DNA from: JBDWFY01 sp965275915
Lineage (GTDB): Bacteria; Pseudomonadota; Alphaproteobacteria; Rhizobiales; Stappiaceae
Direction: 5' to 3'
Assembly: GCA_965275915.1 (NCBI GenBank)
Contig: CBDHYI010000008.1
Location: 1,116,001-1,180,000, forward strand
Length of the DNA: 64,000 nucleotides
Shown: one piece after another, positions 54,323-63,222 of the stretch
Position numbering within the stretch: the first letter of the stretch is position 1
How the letters are laid out: every line of letters begins with the position of its first letter
The notes under the pieces: generated by a model
Told to the model about the DNA's origin: nothing
The model's database searches: none
The model's input: the letters and a program-made list of their open reading frames with translations, nothing else
Made by a program: the position numbers and the translations under genes

Positions 54323-55438
54323 ATGCCTGCCATAAGAGTAGCCAGTTTCAATGTTGAAAACCTATTTGCTCGTCCAAAAGTATTTAATTTTAAGGACAAG
54401 TCAGTCGGGGATGAAATACTTGATAGAATTGGTGAATTTCGAAAAATACTAAAGAGATCATCGTATACGACTTCGGACAAAAGAGAAATATTAAACGAGT
54501 TCACGAAAGGAACCGCTGCCAAGCCACCGTTGAAAGACTTCATAAGGATCCGGGAGGATCGCGGCAAACTATGGAGGAAAAGTGGTTGGTCTATCACGGG
54601 CGTGCGGGCTGATGGCGCCAGTGACTGGGATGGAACCGTTGAATTCATCAAAGCTAAATTTAGTGAGGTGGGCCGAGAGAACACGGCTAAAGTGATTAGA
54701 AGTGTCAAAGCAGATATTGCATGCATTGTAGAAGCTGATAACCGGCCCGGATTGAAGTCCTTTGACACTGATCTTTTGAGGTCTACCTATCGATATGAGA
54801 TGTTGATCGACGGAAACGACCAACGCGGTATCGATGTTGGTTTGTACAGCAAATACCCCTTGGGAACGATACGCACTCACATGTTTGATGGAAGCGCTCG
54901 GAGCAAAACCTTTAGTCGTGACTGCCCTGAATATGAAGTCTTGTTACCCGACGGCGAAAGCCTTGTTATTTTATGCAATCACCTGAAGAGCAAAGGTTAC
55001 GGGATAACGGCAAAATCTGACGCACGCCGCAAGAAACAGGCAGAAGCGATAGCAGAGATTTTGTCTAGCTATGATCTAAAAACAGACTTAGTCATCGTAG
55101 CTGGCGACTTGAACGATACGCCAGGAAGTGCTCCGCTTAAACCTTTGCTGGACTTGCCAAACCTTTTCGATGTTCTCGAATTGAAGTTTGGAGATCAGCA
55201 AGAAAAGCGTTGGACCTATCACTATAACGACTTTGAACAGATTGATTACTTGTTGGTTTCTAAGCCCCTGAAGGATCGATTCAGGGGCGCAGGGGTCGAA
55301 AGGCGCGGTATGTACAATCTGAAGAACCTCACCTCGAGCGCGCCTACAATTCCAACCGAAACCCAGTTTAGTTCCGTCACCCATTGGACAAATGGGGCGT
55401 CGGATCACGGGGCAGTATGGGCCGACTTTGAACTTTGA
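54323..55438 (+). CDS. Endonuclease/exonuclease/phosphatase (EEP) family protein
   Basis: A 371-residue EEP-fold protein. Successive motifs are IRVASFNVENLFA (start), IACIVEADNRPGL, GIDVGLYSKYPL, ILCNHLKSKGYG, IVAGDLNDTPGSAPL and GASDHGAVWADF, which together give the catalytic Asn, Glu, Asp and His set. The start at ATG 54323 has AGGAA upstream. The codons are AT-rich compared with the host. It is the first gene of the island; the substrate could be nucleic acid or a phosphoester. Confidence 0.82.
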   Translation: MPAIRVASFNVENLFARPKVFNFKDKSVGDEILDRIGEFRKILKRSSYTTSDKREILNEFTKGTAAKPPLKDFIRIREDRGKLWRKSGWSITGVRADGASDWDGTVEFIKAKFSEVGRENTAKVIRSVKADIACIVEADNRPGLKSFDTDLLRSTYRYEMLIDGNDQRGIDVGLYSKYPLGTIRTHMFDGSARSKTFSRDCPEYEVLLPDGESLVILCNHLKSKGYGITAKSDARRKKQAEAIAEILSSYDLKTDLVIVAGDLNDTPGSAPLKPLLDLPNLFDVLELKFGDQQEKRWTYHYNDFEQIDYLLVSKPLKDRFRGAGVERRGMYNLKNLTSSAPTIPTETQFSSVTHWTNGASDHGAVWADFEL

Positions 55439-55627
55439 TGTAGTGCGTCAGGTTCTTCACAACCCGATACCATTTGCTCAGGCATAATTGAAATTGGAAC
55501 CGGCCCTTTGCCGCTATTCGCAGCGGCTCGCGATTTCGCGGCGCAGCATCCAAAAAGCTGACATTCAACGATCAACGCCGGTCAACCGCAGAGCTTACAT
55601 GCTTAACCTCAATCCGGATCGTGGGCG
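55439..55627. other. Intergenic space between EEP gene and the broken DUF2971-like gene
   Basis: Nothing recognisable is seen on either strand. Confidence 0.5.
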
Positions 55628-55918
55628 CTATCTTCGCAGTGCCACGCTTTGCGCACCGTCAATCCATGCCTGTTTTCGGATTACGCGGGATTGACGAATC
55701 TCAACGTGACTTAGGTGACCCCGCAACATCACCTTTAAACGTTCTCGCTGCTCAGCCAATTGCTTAGGCGAGAGCCACGCGTTGAGATATATTCGCCTTA
55801 GGCTTCTTGGGGAAAACGAGAAAGACATATGCTCGTCGCTTGTTCGACAATGTGTGAGAACCCTGAACTCTCTTTCGTCCGAATATTGTTCTCTCTTTGA
55901 GAATGGTATCTCGTCTAG
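55628..55918 (-). pseudogene. C-terminal part of a DUF2971-like gene split by two IS elements
   Basis: Reading leftward from the CTAG at 55918, the frame runs LDEIPFSKREQYSDEREFRV and on to LRRIYLNAWLSPKQLAEQ and a TAG at 55628. It lacks its own start. It continues exactly in frame the N-terminal part at 58185-58515 once both IS elements and one CTAG copy are removed (618 bases, 205 residues). The DEREFRV and final helix pattern is DUF2971-like. Confidence 0.75.
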
Positions 55919-56748
55919 GTTACGCCCTCATAAACGAGTAGCCAAATCAGTGCTTAAATGATTCAAGCTCCGAAAGGAGTTTTTGATGGCGCGCTTTGAT
56001 ATGAGTGATTTTGAGTGGTCAGTGATCCAACCGCTTTTACCGACCAAGATGAGAGGTGTTCAGCGCGTTGATGACCGGCGGGTGATCAACGGGATTTTGT
56101 GGCGTTGGCGCACAGGGGCACCCTGGGCGGATATTCCCGAACGCTACGGCTCGCATAAGACCTGCTACAATCGATTTGTCCGTTGGCGTGAGGCTGGTGT
56201 CTGGGACCGGATATTACAAGCTGTTTCAACAGCTTATGACGGCGACATCCAGATGATTGACAGTTCCTCTGTCCGTGTTCATCAGCATGGCGCTAATGGG
56301 AACAAAAAAGGGGATCCGGTTGCATGGGACGTTCCCGAGGTGGCCTGACCAGTAAGATCCATGCTGTGGTAGATGCTTGCGGTCTGCCGATCAAACTGAG
56401 CTTGAGCGAAGGGCAAGCCTACGATGGTCATCAAGCCATGTCGCTTTTATCCGGTCTTCCCTCAAAAGCGATTGTTTTGGCAGATCGGGCCTATGATGCC
56501 GATGCTATTCGTAACTTGATCACTGGCCAGGACGCTTTCCCAAACATCCCCTGCATGCCTCATCGCCGCCGTAGGCCAGCTTTCTCCAAATATCTCTACA
56601 AACTACGGAATATGGTTGAACGGTTCTTCAACAAACTCAAACACTTCAGAGCCGTAGCGACCAGATACGAGAAAAATCCCGAAAACTACATGGCTGGCGT
56701 TAAACTCGCTTCAGCGCGAATCTGGATCCGATTTAATGAGTCCAAGAC
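55919..56748 (+). mobile_element. IS5-family (IS427 group) insertion sequence
   Basis: An element of about 830 bp flanked by CTAG on both sides (55915-55918 and 56749-56752). Imperfect terminal repeats share CTCAT near the ends (GTTACGCCCTCATAAACG left; GTCTTGGACTCATTAAAT on the other). It carries a two-frame transposase. It is inserted in the DUF2971-like gene. Confidence 0.8.
55986..56348 (+). CDS. IS427-group transposase, first frame
   Basis: The 120-codon N-terminal frame holds the DUF4096-type domain (MARFDMSDFEWSVIQPLLPT, then RWRTGAPWADIPERYG) and the first catalytic Asp in MIDSSSVRVHQHG. A run of six As at 56304-56309 lies just before the end, where a -1 shift would join it to the second frame. 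Confidence 0.82.
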   Translation: MARFDMSDFEWSVIQPLLPTKMRGVQRVDDRRVINGILWRWRTGAPWADIPERYGSHKTCYNRFVRWREAGVWDRILQAVSTAYDGDIQMIDSSSVRVHQHGANGNKKGDPVAWDVPEVA

Positions 56749-56752
56749 CTAG
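56324..56752 (+). CDS. IS427-group transposase, second frame (by -1 frameshift)
   Basis: The C-terminal 142 residues (GRSRGGLTSKIHAVVDACGL, then VLADRAYDADAIR and NMVERFFNKLKHFRAVATRY) hold the second Asp and the Glu of the DDE set. It is one base back from the first frame, fitting programmed -1 frameshifting. The TAG stop is made by the CTAG target copy at the right end. Confidence 0.82.
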   Translation: MGRSRGGLTSKIHAVVDACGLPIKLSLSEGQAYDGHQAMSLLSGLPSKAIVLADRAYDADAIRNLITGQDAFPNIPCMPHRRRRPAFSKYLYKLRNMVERFFNKLKHFRAVATRYEKNPENYMAGVKLASARIWIRFNESKT

Positions 56753-58184
56753 CACTACTTTGGCAGTTTGGTCATTGTCTCCATCGCAATCGGATTCGGC
56801 AGTGGGGACATCGTACTGGTGGTGGCTTTGGCGAGAGCGCGGCGATGACGGCGCGTCGTACGGCCGGCAGTGTGGGTTTAGGCGGTCCCTTGCGCTTCGC
56901 CGGAGGCGTTGTTTTTTTCCCCTTTCGCCTCGCCGAGGCGCTGATGTTGCAGGAAGGCATAGGCGATCATGGTCATCAGCGCGTGACGGTGCAGGCCCTG
57001 CCAGGATCGCCCCTCGAAGTGATCCAGCCCCAGTTCCTCCTTCATCTGTTGGTGGGCCTGTTCGCACACCCAACGTGCTTTGATGGCGGTGGCAAGCGTC
57101 TTCAGATCGGTTTCGGCAGGCAGGTTGGACAGATAAAATTTGCGCTCACCGGAGGTGCGCATCTCTCCGATCAGCCAGGCTTCTTCGCCCGGCATATGCT
57201 GTTGGCCCTTGTCGCGGATGCGCTGCGGTTTGCCGTCGGCGACGCAAATACGCGCGGCGGCGAAGGACGCCTGAAGTGGCCCTTTCGTTCCGTTGCGCCA
57301 GCTCAGCTTTGTCCACTCGGCATCGGCGAGCATGGTTTGAGCAGGAACAGAGAGTGTGTCGGGGATCGGATTTTTGCGCGGACGACCACGGCCGGCGACC
57401 GGAAAGATGAGAGAGACGTCGGCTGGATAAACCTTCTGGTATTTGGGGATACCCACGGCCCAGGTGAGCCCGCGGGCGCTCAGACCTTGGCGAAACGGCG
57501 CCGACAGACCGTAGCCTGCATCGGCAAGAACCGTCTCGAACCGCACGCCTGTGGCCATCAGGCGGTCGATCTCGTCGAGCGCGATCTCGGGCTTCGTGCG
57601 TGGCATGAACCGCGCTTGCGGGACATGCGCACGCTTCATGCGATCAGGGGCACTCGTCCAGCTCTCCGGCAGGAACAGCCGCAGGCCGATCGCCACGGGA
57701 ACCTCGTCGCGTGCGAGCGTCAGCGACACCAGCGTCTGGCAGTTGGCTCTCTTGCCGAGCGCGGAGGCATATTGAGGCGCCACCCCAACCGAGTTGGCGC
57801 CCTTCTTCGGCAGCGCCGTATCGTCGATGACCAGAACCGCAGTCTTGCCGCCCACCATGCGGTCCGCTTGGCGCGCCAGTTCTTCCTCGAGAGGGTCCGC
57901 GTCCCACACGCCGCTCGAGATGAAGTGGTGCAACCGATCATAGCAGTTCGGCGCCACCCGAGCCGCGATCGGCTCCATGCTCTTACGCTCGCCGGGACCG
58001 ATCAATCCGGCCACATAAAGCGGACACATCTGCCGACGTCGCTTGTGTCCCAGTCGCGTCAGGAAGGGTTCAAGCCATTGCATGAGCTCATCATTCCAGC
58101 CCGCCATCGTGCGCTCCTGTCGTTCTCGGAGCGCAAAGCATCACGCCAACTTGGATAATAAACTGTTAAACTGCCAAAGTAGTG
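56753..58184 (-). mobile_element. IS701-family insertion sequence
   Basis: A 1432-bp element with terminal inverted repeats CACTACTTTGGCAGTTT (left) and the matching AAACTGCCAAAGTAGTG (right). CTAG flanks both ends (56749-56752 and 58185-58188) as a 4-bp target duplication. The left CTAG is the right border of the IS427-group element, so this element entered second. Confidence 0.85.
56878..58107 (-). CDS. IS701-family transposase
   Basis: A 409-residue DDE transposase: LVIDDTALPKKGANSVGVAP (first Asp), VLADAGYG (second Asp) and EELGLDHFEGRSWQGLHRHA (Glu). The opening MAGWNDELMQWLEPFLTRLG is typical of the family. It is full length and apparently intact, so the element may still be mobile. 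Confidence 0.88.
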   Translation of the reverse strand: MAGWNDELMQWLEPFLTRLGHKRRRQMCPLYVAGLIGPGERKSMEPIAARVAPNCYDRLHHFISSGVWDADPLEEELARQADRMVGGKTAVLVIDDTALPKKGANSVGVAPQYASALGKRANCQTLVSLTLARDEVPVAIGLRLFLPESWTSAPDRMKRAHVPQARFMPRTKPEIALDEIDRLMATGVRFETVLADAGYGLSAPFRQGLSARGLTWAVGIPKYQKVYPADVSLIFPVAGRGRPRKNPIPDTLSVPAQTMLADAEWTKLSWRNGTKGPLQASFAAARICVADGKPQRIRDKGQQHMPGEEAWLIGEMRTSGERKFYLSNLPAETDLKTLATAIKARWVCEQAHQQMKEELGLDHFEGRSWQGLHRHALMTMIAYAFLQHQRLGEAKGEKNNASGEAQGTA

Positions 58185-58515
58185 CTAGTGTGTTGGGTTT
58201 TCTGTAGAGGACCTTTCGTGCAATGAGGGTCTCATTCTTTGCTATATCAGCAATCAAAGATTTGCGGTCGAACCAATAGCAAACACCCCCGTCTTTGCGC
58301 CCAAAGACGGTCCAGAAGTGAAAACGGTCAGCAGCCGTGGTTAGGCAAGTTGCGCGCACGTTGGGTACGGAGACAGCTTCGGCATAAATCTTTATCAATT
58401 CAGTGTCATTCTTGTCAGGCCAATCCCCAGGGTCACCCAAGTGAAGTGTGCATGTGGTCAGTACATTTTCGGCGTGCCTGAGTTCAGTGTACTTTTTGAG
58501 CCACCGTGCATTCAT
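58185..58515 (-). pseudogene. N-terminal part of the DUF2971-like gene split by two IS elements
   Basis: Starting at ATG 58515 (GGGGAGG upstream), the frame reads MNARWLKKYTELRHAENVLT, ADRFHFWTVFGRKDGGVCYW and RKPNT before the CTAG at the IS701 border. The frame then runs into the IS and stops at 58141. The true continuation is at 55628-55914. The gene is divergent from the KAP NTPase gene, 200 bases away, and may have worked with it. Confidence 0.75.
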
Positions 58516-58714
58516 GACTTCTCAAGCCTCCCCGCTAAAACAACAACCCAATTATCACCGATTTCTATAAGTGGCCAAAGCCCAGATGAGCGAGCAGCTC
58601 TCGGTGAAGGACGGCTCAAAGCTGCCGTTCATGTTGCTTAGACATTGTGCGATGCGCTCGTCTGGATGTTAGATTTTCGGCGGAGATGCCAGTGTTATAA
58701 GCTAAATACAAACA

Positions 58715-60910
58715 ATGAAAGGAAGCTATTCGGTGAAGGGTGAAAGGGCGCTTCGCTCGGAAGACGAGGACAAGCTTGGATTTCGAGACGTGGCCAAGCG
58801 GATCGCGAGTTCACTCGTGGATCGCGCTTCCGAAGACGGGCTGGTTATTGGGATCGAAGGAACCTGGGGTTCCGGAAAGTCGAGCCTCCTGTTCCTGATT
58901 GTGGAGGAGCTTGGGAAGCTCCCAAAAGGACTTGAACCGACCGTAATCAGTTTCCAACCATGGCTGATTGGCAAACGAGACGCACTTATCGAGAGCCTGT
59001 TTGGCGAGCTCTCCAAGCAGTTAGATCAAATCGCTTTAGGTGCAGGCGACGCCGCTCCGACTACCGTTCGTAAGGCCAAAAAGGCCGCTGAGGCACTGCG
59101 TAACTTCATGGGCGGCTTGAGCAAGGCAGGGGCTACAATTGAGGTAATAGGTGAAGCCTCGGGGTTTTCGCTGCTCAAGTTGTTCGGCAAGGGCGTAAAG
59201 GCAGGCGGGGAACTTGCAAAGCAAAAAAAGACTCCACCTCAACTCTCTGAGCTGAAGGACAATTTAGTCCGTTCTCTCCGCGAACTCGGCCACAGGTTCA
59301 TTGTTACCATAGATGATGTGGATCGACCCGAACCTAGCGAGGTGATTGAAGTCCTGCGGCTCGTGCGGTCAGTCGCGGACCTTCCGAACGTAATCTATTT
59401 GCTCTGCTACGATGGCGGTATTCTCGCGCACTCCATACAGCAAGCGGCAAGGGTCGAGAGCGGGCAAGCGTATCTAGAGAAAATTGTTCAACTAACAGTG
59501 ATGGTCCCCAAGCCGGAGCCGTTGCAGTTGCGCCAATGGCTAACAGATGAGTTGCACTTGATAGCTTCAGTAAAAAATGACGACGAACGCTCAAGGCTAA
59601 ACATGGTTGTAGATTATGAAGGAGGCCGACAGCTTGTGACGCCGCGAGCGGTTGTAAGAACGCTGGACGCGATTCGATTCTATTGGCCACCGCTGCGAGA
59701 CCTGGGGGCGGATCTCGCAGATCTCTTGTGGCTACAGCTTATCAAGAACGGGAATCCGCCGCTCTACCGCTGGATCGAGGAATACTGCGCTACTGCTGCA
59801 GTGGTTTCGCTAGGCATCGCACGCTTAGACGATGCGGAAAAAGAGCAACAAATTGTTGCTTTGCTCGAGACGATGGATGACGACCACTTTAACAACTTGA
59901 TGTACAGGCACTATTTTGCAGATCAACTTCCAGGGGTTGAACCAGATCACGCTGCAGGTTCGAAAGGCCTGAAAGTATTCGAGCCCGTCAGTGAACAAGA
60001 GCGTGTCAAGGCTATTTGCAACAAACGTCTTGCCAGTCCCGATCACTATCGACTCTATTTTGCCTTGTCCGGCCCCTCCCATGCGCTTACGTCAGAGGAT
60101 TTTGCTCTAGTTTTAGAGGCTGCTCAAGCAAATGCTGAACAAACCGCGACGGGGCTGCTCCAGTTGCACAATGAACAGATAGCGGGCTCACTCACAAAAG
60201 CCGACCTTTTACTGGAGCGTATCGGCGGCGATGTTTACCTCACATTGGCGTCAGAGCAATCAAAGAATCTATTATTGGCGCTCTCGCAGGCGATGGACGA
60301 AGCGTATGAACTACACCCGTTCGATCAGACTTGGTTATACTCCTTGTGGGATCGTGCAAGAAAGTTGGTCCCTTTACTTCTCTCCCCACTGAACACGCAA
60401 GAGCGCGCTGCGTTGGTGACGTCCATGTTCAGCGAAGGCGCAGCCATTGGGTGGCTCACAAAGCTGCTTCGACGCGAGACCTTTGCACATGGTCGTTACG
60501 GCGACAGGCCGCGCCCGGAGGATGACTGGTTGTTTACCAACCCGGAGTTGGACAAAATCACCGACCTGATGCTCTCTCGCTATCGTACGATGACATCAGC
60601 CGAGGTTTACAGCAGCCCGAACCCGCTCGGCCTTCTCTTCGCTTGGCGGCAAGGAGGAGATGAAGATGGCCCTCGTCAGTTTGTGCAGTCGACTGTAGAT
60701 TCGGATGAAGGCCTCGTCGATACACTTGAGCACTTCACCAGTACCGTTCAAAGCAGCCGAGGCTACTATACAGTCCTGACGAGAGTCAATGTTTCACCTT
60801 TCTTGGACTACGATGACGCTAGGCAAAAGGTTCGCGTTCTGACGGAGCATCACGAACTCGGTGAGCGCGCCAAGCGGCTTGCGGCAGCGTTTGATGAGGC
60901 TGACGATTAG
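58715..60910 (+). CDS. KAP-family P-loop NTPase
   Basis: A 731-residue protein with Walker A IEGTWGSGKSSLL (about residue 48) and Walker B FIVTIDDVDRPEPSEV (about residue 190), the KAP signature. The segment after Walker A (SFQPWLIGKRDALIESLF) is also typical. A weakly hydrophobic stretch lies near residues 145-165. The long C-terminal part (about 330-731) matches nothing I recognise and may bind a partner. KAP proteins occur in phage defence, plasmid maintenance and membrane organisation. Here it lies between the broken DUF2971-like gene and a NERD protein. Confidence 0.85.
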   Translation: MKGSYSVKGERALRSEDEDKLGFRDVAKRIASSLVDRASEDGLVIGIEGTWGSGKSSLLFLIVEELGKLPKGLEPTVISFQPWLIGKRDALIESLFGELSKQLDQIALGAGDAAPTTVRKAKKAAEALRNFMGGLSKAGATIEVIGEASGFSLLKLFGKGVKAGGELAKQKKTPPQLSELKDNLVRSLRELGHRFIVTIDDVDRPEPSEVIEVLRLVRSVADLPNVIYLLCYDGGILAHSIQQAARVESGQAYLEKIVQLTVMVPKPEPLQLRQWLTDELHLIASVKNDDERSRLNMVVDYEGGRQLVTPRAVVRTLDAIRFYWPPLRDLGADLADLLWLQLIKNGNPPLYRWIEEYCATAAVVSLGIARLDDAEKEQQIVALLETMDDDHFNNLMYRHYFADQLPGVEPDHAAGSKGLKVFEPVSEQERVKAICNKRLASPDHYRLYFALSGPSHALTSEDFALVLEAAQANAEQTATGLLQLHNEQIAGSLTKADLLLERIGGDVYLTLASEQSKNLLLALSQAMDEAYELHPFDQTWLYSLWDRARKLVPLLLSPLNTQERAALVTSMFSEGAAIGWLTKLLRRETFAHGRYGDRPRPEDDWLFTNPELDKITDLMLSRYRTMTSAEVYSSPNPLGLLFAWRQGGDEDGPRQFVQSTVDSDEGLVDTLEHFTSTVQSSRGYYTVLTRVNVSPFLDYDDARQKVRVLTEHHELGERAKRLAAAFDEADD

Positions 60911-61449
60911 ACAATACGTCCTGCAACAATCGCTAGTTTTGGACCTCAGGCAAGCCGCGATTTATCGCGAGGTAAAGTCCTACATAGAAAGAGAACGAAG
61001 ATGACTGGGTAGCTCACAATACGGCTTCATCGTTGCGTCGCAGCGAAAGTCCGCTTCCCCCCCGTTTTGGACGCCGTTTTAATGTCAGAATTATTCTCAA
61101 TTTCTAATTCCATATAAGACGTTATTCGTCTGATCCGGCAATTAATTTTAACTCCTGTCTTTCAAACACTCTTTCCCGCCAGCGCCCGGCCAGCTTCACG
61201 GATGTGGGTGTCAAGTCCCATTCGGTAATCGGCACGGAAAAAATCGCTCTTTATGATGGTTTCGCTGCGGACGCTGTCGACAGGACCGGCATAAAATTCA
61301 CTTCTGTTAAGCCTCATGAATGCGATTGATTATTTTGGCGTCAAGCGCGCTTTCTGCGATGGCGTGCGAGTGAAAGAAACGTGCAGCTCGGCCACGCAAC
61401 ATTCTCATTGACAGGCCGATTAGTGCACCCTGAACATTCACTCGGTCGA
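60911..61449. other. Intergenic region of the island with one small possible ORF
   Basis: There is no clear gene in these 539 bases apart from the minus-strand frame at 61162-61317. The segment 60911-61150 is AT-rich and shows no frame. Confidence 0.5.
61162..61317 (-). CDS. Possible 51-residue protein or gene remnant
   Basis: From ATG 61317 the frame reads MRLNRSEFYAGPVDSVRSET, IIKSDFFRADYRMGLD and ends THIREAGRALAGKSV. The composition and codons look host-like and protein-like, in contrast to the AT-rich surroundings. There is no ribosome binding site and no known family. It may be the tail of an interrupted host gene. Confidence 0.35.
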   Translation of the reverse strand: MRLNRSEFYAGPVDSVRSETIIKSDFFRADYRMGLDTHIREAGRALAGKSV

Positions 61450-62193
61450 TCACCGCGTCCCTCGGCACTTAGGATACCGCGAACAACCCAGAAACTTCTC
61501 ACCAGTCCTCTTGTTGGTGCGCTCTACCATCTTTGCACTGCAGCGGGGGCATTTCGATTTGTCATTTTTCCGCTCTAGTGCCCTGATCTTTACGTGCCGA
61601 ACGTGTTGGCGGCGCAATTGGCGATTGTTTTCAAGAGTTCGGCTTGTGAGCAGATCCGTGAAGGCTCCTACCTCACTCTTTGAGAATGACGGCTCGCGTT
61701 TGGATTTGATGTAATCGGCAAGCTGCCAGATGCCGGAAACAACATTTGGCGGCATTTCAGTTCTCAGTTCTGCTGAACCAACAAACGCGACCACATTGTG
61801 CAGGTTGTGCGTTTTTACCCCAAGAAGTTCCTCTATCACTTTGACATGATGGTAATTCTGCCTGAGAGGATTCTGAAATCTCGTTTTGTGTTTGCGAAAC
61901 ACTTGCGTCCATCGAGACTGATCTGCACTCCCGAAAATCCAACCGGACATATTTTTTGTCTCAATGACAAAGATCCCGTACTGCGAGAGAACGACGTGAT
62001 CGATTTGGGTTGTGCCGTTTTTCGTGGGCAATGTCAGGTCCGCTAAGAGCGTGTAAACTTCTGCATTTAGGAGCGTGCGAAGAGAAACGTTGACGCGCTT
62101 TTCTCCCACAGCGCCTTTGAACGACGGAGATCGCAGATAAAAATATGCGGCTCCAATCAGCACGATAAAAATAAGTGTTAGAAAGCCCTCCAC
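61450..62193 (-). CDS. NERD-domain protein with C-terminal zinc finger
   Basis: A 247-residue protein. One membrane span opens it (FLTLIFIVLIGAAYFYL). The NERD nuclease-related domain covers residues 25-140, with GAVGEKRVN and the active-site-like TQIDHVVLSQYGIFVIETKN. The end is a topoisomerase-type C4 zinc finger (CPRCSAKMVERTNKRTGEKF, then LGCSRYPKC). The D-x-E-x-K arrangement fits the PD-(D/E)XK nuclease fold. It is membrane-anchored and lies near the KAP gene; defence or DNA processing is possible but unproven. Confidence 0.82.
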   Translation of the reverse strand: MEGFLTLIFIVLIGAAYFYLRSPSFKGAVGEKRVNVSLRTLLNAEVYTLLADLTLPTKNGTTQIDHVVLSQYGIFVIETKNMSGWIFGSADQSRWTQVFRKHKTRFQNPLRQNYHHVKVIEELLGVKTHNLHNVVAFVGSAELRTEMPPNVVSGIWQLADYIKSKREPSFSKSEVGAFTDLLTSRTLENNRQLRRQHVRHVKIRALERKNDKSKCPRCSAKMVERTNKRTGEKFLGCSRYPKCRGTR

Positions 62194-62386
62194 GGCATCT
62201 GCTTTCGCAACTTTGCTCTGAAAATTTCCCGCTTTTCAAATTTCGGATAAAGTGAAAGGGTATCTGGCGCTGAAGTCAACCAACGCGATACTGATTGAAG
62301 AACCTCAAACCAGCGGAATCTCAACGCTAAACGCTGCTATTTTCTCGCTGCCAATTCCGACCAACTCGCTTCCCAAACCTCTCCAC

Positions 62387-63181
62387 CTACTCCGGCTTCA
62401 CCCGCGCTGCGCTCTTGTCCGCAAAGGCGGCGAGGCGTTCATTCGAGGCGGGCTGGGTGTTGACCACGCCGGCGACGAAGGCCTCCATGTAGGACGCATC
62501 CAGGGACGACATGTTGCGGCTGTGGGAGATGGCGGAGCAGATGGCGAAGTTGGAGAGCGGGGGCACGCTTGCGGTTGCCCTGGCGAGTTCGAGCGCTTTT
62601 TCGAAGCTGTTGTCTTCGACCAGATACTGGCAGAGGCCGACCTCAAGCGCCTCTTCGCTCTTATAGATCCGGCCCGTCAGCATCATGTCGATCATCCGGG
62701 CGCGGCCGACCAGTTCGGAGACGCGGATGGTGGCGCCGCCGCCGGTGAAGAGGCCGCGCTGGCCCTCGGGGAGGGCAAAGTAGGTGGTCCTGTTGGCAAC
62801 GCGGATGTGCGCGGAGGAGGCGAGTTCCAGTCCGCCGCCCACGGTCGCGCCCTTCAGCGCGGCAATCACCGGCACGCCGCCATATTCCATCTTGTTGAAG
62901 GCTTCATGCCAGCGCAGGCAGACATGCATGAAGTCCGCGGCGCTGCGCTCTTCCTTGTGATGTTCGACCAGATCCAGACCGGCGGAAAAATGGTCGCCCT
63001 CGGCGCGTAGCACGGCGGCACGGGCGCCGGTGCGCGGCAGGGCGGAAAAGACGGCGATCAGTTCCTCGATGGTGTCCGCATTCAGGGCGTTGCGTTTGGC
63101 GGCGCGGTTGAGGGTGACAATGGCGATCTCTTCGTCCGCTTCCAGCAGGAGATGGTTCAGGTCAAGGTCGGGCAGTTGCAT
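62387..63181 (-). CDS. dmdD: Methylthioacryloyl-CoA hydratase-like crotonase (DmdD)
   Basis: A 264-residue crotonase-fold protein. The acyl-CoA oxyanion hole is at AGLDLVEHHKEER and PVIAALKGATVGGGLELASS. The central part (FMHVCLRWHEAFNKMEYGGV, then LPEGQRGLFTGGGATIRVSE and the C-terminal VNTQPASNERLAAFADK) matches DmdD of marine roseobacters as I recall it. DmdD hydrates methylthioacryloyl-CoA, releasing methanethiol in the DMSP demethylation pathway. The ATG at 63181 has AAAGGATCC upstream; the frame runs further to 63409 without support. It follows dmdA by 41 bases. Confidence 0.8.
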   Translation of the reverse strand: MQLPDLDLNHLLLEADEEIAIVTLNRAAKRNALNADTIEELIAVFSALPRTGARAAVLRAEGDHFSAGLDLVEHHKEERSAADFMHVCLRWHEAFNKMEYGGVPVIAALKGATVGGGLELASSAHIRVANRTTYFALPEGQRGLFTGGGATIRVSELVGRARMIDMMLTGRIYKSEEALEVGLCQYLVEDNSFEKALELARATASVPPLSNFAICSAISHSRNMSSLDASYMEAFVAGVVNTQPASNERLAAFADKSAARVKPE

Positions 63182-63222
63182 AAAAGGATCCTTTGTACGG
63201 CGGCGCTTCTCAGGCGATCTTG

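Noticed and set aside
62252..63010. A 252-codon plus-strand frame across dmdD
   Set aside because: It is the complement of a clear crotonase-fold gene and shows no domain of its own.
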